Positions 1-6,400 of a DNA stretch of 6,819 nucleotides are shown here, piece by piece. Positions within the stretch are counted from its first letter, which is position 1; each line of letters begins with the position of its first letter. Location: the NCBI GenBank assembly GCA_030596245.1, contig JAUVKN010000241.1, positions 1 to 6,819 of the forward strand, in the 5' to 3' direction. The position numbers were made by a program, and so were the translations under genes. The notes beneath the pieces were generated by a model. That model made no database searches, was not told where the DNA came from, and worked only from the letters and a program-made list of their open reading frames with translations. This DNA is from Bacteroidia bacterium (GTDB lineage: Bacteria > Bacteroidota > Bacteroidia > Bacteroidales > GCA-2748055).

Positions 1-260
1 TATATGTTCTTAAGAAAGAGGAAGGTGGACGCCATACTCCCTTCCACAACAACTATCGTCCCCAGTTCTACCTGAGGACCCTGGACGTAACCGGTGAGAT
101 CATGCTTCCTGAAGGAACTGAGATGGTTATGCCTGGTGATGACGTGGAAATCAAGGTAAATCTTATCTATCCCGTGGCTATCAACGTAGGTCTGCGTTTC
201 GCTATCCGTGAGGGTGGACGGACCGTAGGTGCCGGTCAGGTGATTAGCATTGAGGAATAG
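1..260 (+). CDS. tuf: Elongation factor Tu, C-terminal 85 residues (5' end outside window)
   Basis: EF-Tu is the GTPase that delivers aminoacyl-tRNA to the ribosomal A site. The reading frame enters at base 3 and ends at TAG 258-260, giving the last 85 residues, which cover most of beta-barrel domain 3. Diagnostic segments are GGRHTPFHNNYRPQFYLRT near the start, LPEGTEMVMPGDDVEIKV in the middle, and GLRFAIREGGRTVGAGQV before the terminal SIEE. These strings are nearly invariant in bacterial EF-Tu. The GTPase domain with the P-loop and switch regions lies upstream of the window and cannot be checked. The gene is followed after 13 nt by a long hairpin and then by tRNA-Trp, secE and nusG, which is the usual context of a tuf copy. 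Its length and identity as the only tuf copy cannot be judged here. Confidence 0.97.
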   Translation, partial: YVLKKEEGGRHTPFHNNYRPQFYLRTLDVTGEIMLPEGTEMVMPGDDVEIKVNLIYPVAINVGLRFAIREGGRTVGAGQVISIEE

Positions 261-273
261 TATTACCTTACTA

Positions 274-323
274 CTGAATAGGGAACTCGGGTCGTCATAC
301 ATGAACCCGACTTCTCTATTTAG
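274..323 (+). terminator. Long imperfect hairpin between tuf and tRNA-Trp (terminator or processing stem)
   Basis: Bases 274-292 pair with 305-323 over 19 positions around a 12-nt loop. The stem has two G-U pairs (276/321 and 282/315) and one C-C mismatch (286/311). The core TCGGGT/ACCCGA pairs perfectly. The run that follows, TAGATGCG, is not a U-tract, so this is a poor classical intrinsic terminator. Its position 13 nt after the tuf stop and 13 nt before the tRNA 5' end fits either partial termination of tuf or a processing stem that separates tuf mRNA from the tRNA precursor. The pairing is seen directly; the role is inferred. Confidence 0.55.
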
Positions 324-336
324 ATGCGTTAAGCAC

Positions 337-409
337 ACGGGTGTAGCTCAGTTGGTAGAGCACTGGTCTCCAAAACCAGGTGTCGGGCGTTCGAGTCGCT
401 CCTCCCGTG
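337..409 (+). tRNA. trnW: tRNA-Trp (anticodon CCA)
   Basis: All four arms can be folded by hand into a 73-nt tRNA. The acceptor stem is 337-343 with 402-408, and the D stem is GCTC 346-349 with GAGC 358-361. The anticodon stem is CTGGT/ACCAG around loop CTCCAAA 368-374, which puts anticodon CCA at 370-372. The T stem is GGGCG/CGCTC around TTCGAGT. Bacterial tryptophan identity features are present: A1-U72, G5-C68, A9 and discriminator G73 (base 409). The 3' CCA is not encoded, because CAA follows G73, so it must be added after transcription. The acceptor stem has a U6-U67 mismatch (bases 342 and 403), and the T stem has one G-U pair. The gene sits between tuf and secE, 15 nt before the secE start, and is probably released by processing of a shared transcript, since no separate promoter is evident. 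Confidence 0.96.
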
Positions 410-424
410 CAAATTTTAATTGAG

Positions 425-616
425 ATGAAGAGAATAGTTAACTATCTGAAGGAATCTTATAATGAACTGGTTCACAAAGTGACCTGGCCAACGTGGAAAG
501 ATCTTCAAAGCAGTGCACTGGTTGTCATGGTTGCATCTCTGATTTTTTCCCTGATTGTCTTCGCAATGGATTTTACATTTCAGAAGATCCTTGAAGGCAT
601 CTATAAATTTGTGTAA
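425..616 (+). CDS. secE: Preprotein translocase subunit SecE
   Basis: SecE is the small essential subunit that clamps SecY in the SecYEG channel of the inner membrane. The ATG at 425 gives 63 residues, the short single-helix form found in most bacteria; E. coli has a longer form with three membrane helices. An amphipathic N-terminal helix (about residues 2-17) leads into the conserved hinge VTWPTWKDL (19-27). One hydrophobic segment follows (about 29-48, SALVVMVASLIFSLIVFAM), then a short tail. The frame stays open upstream to a GTG at 380, but that start lies inside tRNA-Trp, so ATG 425 is preferred. No Shine-Dalgarno sequence precedes it; the leader is A/T-rich. The stop is only 3 nt from nusG, a secE-nusG pairing that is almost universal. 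Confidence 0.96.
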   Translation: MKRIVNYLKESYNELVHKVTWPTWKDLQSSALVVMVASLIFSLIVFAMDFTFQKILEGIYKFV

Positions 617-619
617 TCC

Positions 620-1171
620 ATGAGCAATCTGGAAAAAAAGTGGTACGTCCTCAGAGCCATTGGTGGCAAAGAGAAGAAGGCCAAAGAGTATCTTGAAAGT
701 GAAATAAGCAGGTTAAACCTGCAGGACTATATTGAACAGGTGCTGATACCCACGGAGAAGGTATACCAAATCCGGAACGGAAAAAAGATCAGCAAGGAGC
801 GTAACTATTTTCCCGGGTATGTGCTGATTGAGGCTGCCCTGACGGGAGAGATACCTCATATCCTAAGAAATATTCCTAATATCATCGGATTTCTGGGCAC
901 CGAAGGAGACAAGGCGCCTACACCTTTGAGACCTGCGGAAGTGAACAGGATCCTTGGTAAGGTGGATGAACTCTCAGCCAGTGATGAGGAGATCACAGTA
1001 CCATTCTTCGTGGGTGAATCCGTGAAGGTGATCGATGGTCCGTTTAACAGTTTCACTGGCATTATAGAAGAAGTTAATGATGAGAAGAAAAAGCTCAAAG
1101 TGATGGTTAAGATCTTTGGTCGTAAAACACCACTGGAACTGAGCTTTATGCAGGTTGAAAAAGATGGTTAA
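620..1171 (+). CDS. nusG: Transcription termination/antitermination protein NusG
   Basis: NusG binds the RNA polymerase clamp and suppresses pausing. Through its C-terminal domain it contacts Rho or ribosomal protein S10, which links transcription to termination or to translation. The 183-residue product matches the family length of roughly 180. The NGN domain runs from about residue 6 (KWYVLRA) to about 115 and holds the signature FPGYVLIE at 64-71. A linker of about 15 acidic or polar residues follows. The KOW domain starts near residue 128 (VPFFVGESVKVIDGPF) and ends with the typical LELSFMQVEK. There is no large insertion like those in some thermophile and actinobacterial NusGs. ATG 620 lies 3 nt after the secE stop, so the pair is likely translationally linked. 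No Shine-Dalgarno sequence is visible. Confidence 0.97.
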   Translation: MSNLEKKWYVLRAIGGKEKKAKEYLESEISRLNLQDYIEQVLIPTEKVYQIRNGKKISKERNYFPGYVLIEAALTGEIPHILRNIPNIIGFLGTEGDKAPTPLRPAEVNRILGKVDELSASDEEITVPFFVGESVKVIDGPFNSFTGIIEEVNDEKKKLKVMVKIFGRKTPLELSFMQVEKDG

Positions 1172-1273
1172 TAATTAAAAAATTACAATCTCCAGACAAT
1201 GATATATCCATGAATGCTTCCTGTATGGTTGTCAATGAGTTGTAAGCGGTAAGTATATAAACAGTTAAATAAA
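1172..1273 (+). promoter_or_regulatory. 102-nt nusG-rplK leader, candidate site for promoter or L1 autoregulation
   Basis: This is the longest gene-free stretch inside the ribosomal protein part of the cluster; other gaps there are 12 to 24 nt. In E. coli, L1 represses its own operon by binding the leader just upstream of rplK, so a leader here is the expected place for such control. I see only weak structure: CCAT 1208-1211 with ATGG 1225-1228, and possible pairing of the AT-rich ends 1203-1207 with 1255-1259. No convincing GGGAG-type mimic of the 23S L1 site was found. A possible Bacteroidota -7 like box TATGGTTG (1224-1231) has one deviation from TAnnTTTG and lacks a good -33 element. A function is therefore plausible from position, not demonstrated. 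Confidence 0.3.
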
Positions 1274-1717
1274 ATGGCAAAAGAAGTAGAAGGCTTAATC
1301 AAGTTGCAAATCAGGGGTGGCGCTGCTAATCCATCCCCTCCCGTGGGACCCGCACTGGGTGCCAAGGGTGTTAATATCATGGAGTTCTGCAAGCAGTTTA
1401 ATGGCAGAACCCAGGAACAGGCCGGGAAACTCTTGCCAGTAATCATTACCGTTTATTCCGATAAGTCCTTTGATTTTATCGTGAAAACACTCCCGGTGGC
1501 TGTTCAGTTGCTGGAAAAGGCAAAGATCAAAAGTGGATCTGCTGAATCCAACCGGGAGAAGGTAGCAAGCGTATCCTGGGAACAGGTTCGCCAGATTGCT
1601 GAAGCAAAGATGCCCGACTTGAACGCGTTTACCGTCGAGTCTGCTATGAAAATGGTTGCCGGTACCGCAAGGAGTATGGGAATCACCATTGATGGTGAAT
1701 TTCCGTCTAACAATTAA
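1274..1717 (+). CDS. rplK: 50S ribosomal protein L11 (uL11)
   Basis: L11 binds the GTPase-associated centre of 23S rRNA, at the base of the L7/L12 stalk, and supports factor-dependent GTP hydrolysis and RelA activation. The product has 147 residues; the family is usually 140-145, and the small excess is a short C-terminal tail GEFPSNN. The N-terminal domain carries the proline-rich GGAANPSPPVGPALG (15-29), whose prolines line the thiostrepton site. The C-terminal RNA-binding domain begins near residue 73 and includes KSGS at about 91-94 and GTARSMGI (130-137). The start ATG 1274 is preceded by AGTTAAATAAA, which has no Shine-Dalgarno sequence but is A-rich. rplA follows after 12 nt, the usual L11-L1 pair. 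Confidence 0.98.
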   Translation: MAKEVEGLIKLQIRGGAANPSPPVGPALGAKGVNIMEFCKQFNGRTQEQAGKLLPVIITVYSDKSFDFIVKTLPVAVQLLEKAKIKSGSAESNREKVASVSWEQVRQIAEAKMPDLNAFTVESAMKMVAGTARSMGITIDGEFPSNN

Positions 1718-1729
1718 TTCGTTTTAAAG

Positions 1730-2425
1730 ATGAGTAAACTTACTAAAAACAGGAAGTTAGCTTTAGAGAAGTTAGACAAGGACCAACAATATGCTATTGG
1801 TGATGCTGCAGGACTTGTGAAAGAGATGACATCTACCAAATTCGATGCTTCGATTGATATCGATGTTCGATTGGGGGTGGATCCCAGGAAAGCAAACCAA
1901 ATGGTACGTGGCGTTGTTACCCTTCCGCATGGAACAGGTAAAGATGTCAAGGTGCTGGTCATGTGTACTCCCGAAAAGGAAGATGAGGCTAAAGAGGCTG
2001 GAGCCGATTATGTGGGGCTCGATGACTATATTGAGAAGATCGAAAAGGGTTGGACCGATATGGATGTGATCATCACCATGCCCCCCGTAATGGCAAAAAT
2101 TGGTAAACTCGGCCGTGTGCTGGGTCCCAGGGGCCTGATGCCTAATCCCAAGAGTGGTACAGTAACTATGGAAATCGGTAAAGCTGTAAAGGATGTGAAG
2201 ATGGGTAAAATCGATTTCAAAGTAGACAAATACGGTATCGTCCATACCTCTATTGGTAAGGTCTCCTTTACTGCAGAGAAAATAGCTGAAAATGCTCGTG
2301 AGTTTATACAAACGATCATCAAGCTGAAACCGTCTGCGGCAAAGGGAACATATATCAAGAGTATCTATCTGTCCAGTACAATGAGTCCTGGTATAAAGTT
2401 AGATCCTAAAGCTATCGAAGAATAA
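1730..2425 (+). CDS. rplA: 50S ribosomal protein L1 (uL1)
   Basis: L1 forms the mobile L1 stalk of the large subunit, which helps move deacylated tRNA out of the E site. In many bacteria it also represses its own operon. The product has 231 residues, normal for the family. Domain I contains FDASIDIDVRLGVDPRKANQ (38-57) and the RGVVTLPHGTGK segment (60-71). Domain II contains the family signature LGRVLGPRGLMPNPKSGTV at about residues 127-145. Domain I resumes in the C-terminal part with KVSFTAEKIAENA and the ending YLSSTMSPGIKLDP. The gene starts 12 nt after rplK and ends with TAATAA, 24 nt before rplJ. The leader TTCGTTTTAAAG is A/T-rich with no Shine-Dalgarno sequence. Confidence 0.98.
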   Translation: MSKLTKNRKLALEKLDKDQQYAIGDAAGLVKEMTSTKFDASIDIDVRLGVDPRKANQMVRGVVTLPHGTGKDVKVLVMCTPEKEDEAKEAGADYVGLDDYIEKIEKGWTDMDVIITMPPVMAKIGKLGRVLGPRGLMPNPKSGTVTMEIGKAVKDVKMGKIDFKVDKYGIVHTSIGKVSFTAEKIAENAREFIQTIIKLKPSAAKGTYIKSIYLSSTMSPGIKLDPKAIEE

Positions 2426-2449
2426 TAATCGCTAAAGTGTCTCAATACA

Positions 2450-2971
2450 ATGAGAAGAGAAGAAAAGGATGTAATTATTGAAAATCTTGCAGGGCGACTG
2501 AATGATACCAGACATTTTTATCTCACCGATATTTCCTCACTGAATGCTGAGGAAACATCGAATTTGAGAAGGAAGTGTTTTGAGAAAGAAGTCAACCTGT
2601 TGGTTGTCAAGAATACATTACTCCGTAAAGCAATGGAGAAATCCGACGGCGATTTTAACGATCTCTACGATGTATTGAAAGATTCAACCTCAATCATGTT
2701 CTGTGAGACAGGAAATATTCCTGCCAAACTGATCAAGGAGTTCAGGAAAACAATGGATAGACCAATCCTGAAGGCCGCATTTGTGGAAGAATCAATCTAT
2801 GTCGGAGACGACCAGTTGGATGTACTCTCCAATATTAAATCTAAAGATGAGTTGCTTGGCGATCTACTTGCCTTGTTGCAGTCACCAGCCAAAAACCTGG
2901 TATCTGCACTTGCATCAAGTGGGTCTAATATGGCCGGCGCTCTCAAAACTTTATCAGAAAAAGAAAATTAA
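2450..2971 (+). CDS. rplJ: 50S ribosomal protein L10 (uL10)
   Basis: L10 is the stalk base protein. Its N-terminal domain binds 23S rRNA next to L11, and its C-terminal helix carries the L7/L12 dimers that recruit translational GTPases. The product has 173 residues, in the normal 165-180 range. The N-terminal domain contains LNAEETSNLRRK (31-42) and the typical VVKNTLLRKAM (52-62). The C-terminal part from about residue 131 (KDELLGDLLALLQSPAKNL) is the long helix region that holds L7/L12, followed by a loose tail. The start ATG 2450 is preceded by GTCTCAATACA, with no Shine-Dalgarno sequence. Only 24 nt separate it from rplA, so there is no space for a conventional long L10-binding leader unless it overlaps the rplA 3' end. 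Confidence 0.97.
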   Translation: MRREEKDVIIENLAGRLNDTRHFYLTDISSLNAEETSNLRRKCFEKEVNLLVVKNTLLRKAMEKSDGDFNDLYDVLKDSTSIMFCETGNIPAKLIKEFRKTMDRPILKAAFVEESIYVGDDQLDVLSNIKSKDELLGDLLALLQSPAKNLVSALASSGSNMAGALKTLSEKEN

Positions 2972-2992
2972 CAACATTAAAAATCAATAAAA

Positions 2993-3370
2993 ATGGCTGA
3001 CGTTAAAAAAATTGCTGATCAGTTGGTCGAACTGACCGTTAAAGAAGTAAATGAATTGCTTGGTGTTCTGAAGGAAGAGCACGGTATTGAACCTGCAGCT
3101 GCTGCTGTTGCAGTTGCTGGTCCTGTTGCAGGCGGTGAAGGCGGCGGAGCTGAAGAGAAAACTGAATTTGATGTGATCCTTAAAGCTCCTGGCGGAGCCA
3201 AGCTGCAGATTGTTAAGCTTGTGAAAGAACTGACCGGACTTGGACTTAAAGAAGCGAAAGCTGTTGTTGATTCCGCACCTGCTCCTGTTAGAGAAGGAGT
3301 AAGCAAGGATGAAGCAGAGTCTCTCAAATCCCAATTAGAAGAAGCTGGAGCAGAAGTTGAGCTTACATAA
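2993..3370 (+). CDS. rplL: 50S ribosomal protein L7/L12 (bL12)
   Basis: L7/L12 is the multicopy stalk protein that recruits and stimulates EF-Tu, EF-G, IF2 and release factors. The product has 125 residues, a normal length. The N-terminal dimerisation domain covers about 1-33 (LVELTVKEVNELLGVLKEEHGI). A flexible Ala/Gly/Val-rich hinge follows (about 34-53). The C-terminal factor-binding domain spans about 56-125, with EKTEFDVILK, KLQIVKLVKELTGLGLKEAK (70-89) and the final EEAGAEVEL. The GGEGGG run in the hinge is glycine-rich. The gene is 21 nt after rplJ, and its leader ends AAAATCAATAAAA, A-rich as expected for a highly expressed Bacteroidota gene. A terminator-type hairpin follows 26 nt after its stop. 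Confidence 0.98.
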   Translation: MADVKKIADQLVELTVKEVNELLGVLKEEHGIEPAAAAVAVAGPVAGGEGGGAEEKTEFDVILKAPGGAKLQIVKLVKELTGLGLKEAKAVVDSAPAPVREGVSKDEAESLKSQLEEAGAEVELT

Positions 3371-3396
3371 TAGGGCAATCGCATTTTCCACTTACA

Positions 3397-3434
3397 GGTT
3401 TAGATTCTTGCTGCGCAAGGGTCTAAGCCTTTTT
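3397..3434 (+). terminator. Intrinsic terminator/attenuator between rplL and rpoB
   Basis: Bases 3397-3410 (GGTTTAGATTCTTG) pair with 3416-3429 (CAAGGGTCTAAGCC) along all 14 positions, three of them G-U, closing a 5-nt loop CTGCG. A run of five T follows at 3430-3434. This is a textbook Rho-independent terminator shape in the 111-nt gap (3371-3481) before rpoB. In E. coli an attenuator in the same place lets only part of the ribosomal protein transcripts continue into rpoBC, which balances stalk proteins against RNA polymerase. The same role is likely here, since I see no clear promoter between the hairpin and rpoB (3435-3481). The structure is seen directly; the read-through fraction is unknown. 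Confidence 0.85.
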
Positions 3435-3481
3435 GCAATTTAATGTTCAAAACTTAATCCCAGGGTTAAAACGCATTGTCA

Positions 3482-6400
3482 ATGCCAAATAAAAATCAAG
3501 ACCGAATTAGTTTTGCTTCCATTAAAAATCAACTGGAATATCCTGATTTTCTGGAAGTACAACTGAAATCTTTTCAAGATTTCTTTCAAATGGAGACCAC
3601 ACCTGAGAACAGAAAAATCGAAGGATTGTACCAGGTGTTCGAGGATAATTTTCCAATTACCGATACAAGAAACAATTTTGTACTGGAGTTTATCGACTAT
3701 ACCGTCGATCCTCCAAGGTATTCGATTGATGAGTGTGTCGAACGGGGACTTACTTTTAGTGTTCCCCTGAAAGCCAAATTGAAACTCTATTGTACAGATC
3801 CTGAACATGAGGATTTTGATACTGTTATCCAGGATGTATATCTGGGTGCGGTACCTTACATGACTGACAGGGGTGTATTCATCATTAATGGAGCTGAAAG
3901 GGTTGTGGTATCCCAGCTGCACCGCTCACCTGGTGTATTCTTTGGACAGAGTGTCCATGCCAACGGAACCAAACTCTACTCAGCCAGGATCATTCCCTTC
4001 AAAGGATCATGGATCGAATTTGCTACCGACATTAACAATGTGATGTATGCATACATCGATCGCAAGAAAAAATTACCAGTAACCACATTACTCCGTGCCA
4101 TTGGCTATGAGAGTGACAAGGATGTCCTTGAGATCTTCGGTCTGGCCGACGAGGTAAAAGTCTCCAAGACCGGTTTAAAAAAACTGGTGGGCCGCAAGTT
4201 GGCAGCCCGTGTGCTGAAGAGCTGGATTGAAGACTTTGTGGATGAAGATACCGGAGAGGTAGTATCTATTGAGCGAAACGAAGTGATCATTGACAGGGAG
4301 ATTGTCCTTGAAAATGAGCACATTGAGGAGATCATTGATTCGGGTGCCAAGACCATTTTGCTGCATAAGGATGTACCTAATATTAATGATTTTGCCATTA
4401 TATATAATACCCTTCAGAAGGATCCCTGTAATTCGGAGAAGGAAGCGGTTATGCATATCTACAGGCAACTGCGGAATGCCGAACCACCGGATGAGGCCAC
4501 TGCAAGGGATGTGATTGATAAACTGTTTTTCTCTGACAAGAGGTATGACCTGGGTGAAGTGGGCCGTTACAGGCTCAACAAGAAGTTGGGACTTGACACT
4601 GATGTGGAGCACAGGGTGTTAACCCGTGAAGATATTATTCAGATCATCAAGTACCTTATTGAGCTGATTAACTCCAAGACAGATGTGGATGATATCGACC
4701 ATCTGAGTAACAGGAGGGTACGTACTGTGGGTGAACAGTTGATGAACCAGTTCAGCGTTGGACTTGCCAGGATGGCACGGACCATTCGTGAAAGAATGAA
4801 TGTTCGTGACAACGAGGTGTTCACACCAACCGATCTGATCAATTCGAAGACCCTCTCTTCTGTGATCAATTCATTCTTTGGAACCAACCAGTTGTCCCAA
4901 TTCATGGACCAGACCAATCCATTGGCAGAGATGACCCATAAGCGCCGTATGTCGGCTCTGGGACCAGGTGGTCTTTCCAGGGAGAGGGCAGGTTTTGAGG
5001 TACGTGACGTACACTACACACACTATGGAAGGTTATGTCCCATTGAGACCCCGGAAGGTCCCAACATCGGACTGATCTCATCACTGTGTGTATTTGCACG
5101 GATCAGTGATCTTGGATTTATAGAGACACCCTATCGGAAAACAGAAGCCGGGAAGGTGGAACTTTCAAATAAAGGGGTGGTCTACCTGAGTGCAGAAGAG
5201 GAAGAAGGTCAGCTTATTGCTCAGGCCAATGCGCCGTTGAATGAGGATGGAACCTTTGTGAATCCAAAGGTGAAGGCTCGCTATGAGGCCGACTACCCGT
5301 TGGCTGAGAAGGATGATGTGGTATTGATGGACGTTGCTCCGAACCAGATCGCCTCCATCGCTGCTTCACTGATCCCGTTCCTGGAGCATGATGATGCCAA
5401 CAGGGCGCTGATGGGATCGAACATGATGCGTCAGGCTGTACCATTGATCTATCCCGAAGCACCTATAGTGGGAACCGGGATCGAGCAAAATGTGGTGCGC
5501 GATTCCAGACTTCAGGTCAGGGCAGAAGAGAATGGTGTGGTTGAGTTTGTGGATGCCAACGAAATTGTGGTCAGGTATGAGCATAGCGAAGAGGAACGTT
5601 TTGTAAGGTTTGATGATGATATGAAGCGATACAAGCTTCCCAAATTCAGGAAGACCAACCAGAATACCTGTGTGAATCTTAATCCCATTGTTCGCAGAGG
5701 ACAAAAACTTAAGAAGGGTGATATCCTCACCCAGGGATACGCCACCCAACAGGGTGAGCTGGCCCTTGGAAGGAACCTCATGGTGGCATTCATGCCATGG
5801 AAGGGGTATAACTTTGAGGATGCCATCGTGATCTCTGAAAGACTTGTGAGGGAAGATGTATTCACCTCCATTCACGTAGATGAATACGTGCTGGAAGTGA
5901 GGGATACCAAGCGGGGACTCGAGGAGCTTACTTCTGATATTCCCAATGTGAGTGAAGAGGCAACCAAGAACCTGGATGAGAACGGACTCATCAGAATTGG
6001 AGCCGAGGTAACTCCAGGTGATATCCTCATCGGTAAAATTACTCCAAAGGGTGAGTCAGATCCTTCTCCGGAGGAGAAACTACTGAGGGCCATCTTTGGA
6101 GACAAAGCAGGTGATGTGAAGGATGCTTCTTTAAAGGCCGGACCGTCGCTCTATGGGGTGGTCATCGATAAGAAGTTATTCTCCCGGACCATCAAGGAGC
6201 GGAAATCAAGGCCCGCTACCAAGCAGATCCTTGAGAAAATTGAAGAGGAATACAACAGAAACATTGTAGAACTGAGAAGTCAGCTCATTGAGAAGTTATT
6301 TGAGTTGGTGAACGGTAAGACTTCGCAGGGTGTGAAGGATTTCCTCAATATTGATGTGATTCCTAAAGGAACCAAGTTTACACAGAAGCAACTTCAGGAA

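Noticed and set aside
380..424. Upstream extension of secE to a GTG start, adding 15 residues
   Set aside because: The extension translates the 3' half of tRNA-Trp. SecE homologues of this type begin close to the MKRIVNYLKES segment, so ATG 425 is the start.
1229..1259. Possible sigma70-like promoter TTGTCA and TATATA in the nusG-rplK gap
   Set aside because: The spacer is 19 bp, and Bacteroidota primary sigma factors recognise a different consensus (TTTG and TAnnTTTG), so the resemblance to an E. coli promoter carries little weight.
1772..2311. 179-codon open frame on the - strand opposite rplA
   Set aside because: It lies wholly within a certain ribosomal protein gene. The translation is rich in His, Cys and Phe with no recognisable domain. 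It is a by-product of codon use on the + strand.
5000..5012. Perfect short palindrome GTACGTGACGTAC
   Set aside because: It encodes the invariant EVRDVH segment of RpoB just after the rifampicin region, so codon constraint explains it; there is no sign of an operator.
5783..5800. Inverted repeat TGGCAT/ATGCCA
   Set aside because: Six-base arms inside the conserved RpoB segment around VAFMPWKGYNFEDA; a short chance repeat in coding sequence.
5366..5875. 169-codon open frame on the - strand opposite rpoB, with overlapping ones at 5512-5871, 4175-4612 and 3479-3922
   Set aside because: All are opposite conserved RpoB coding sequence, have no family-like features, and overlap each other in different frames, as expected for shadows of a long gene.
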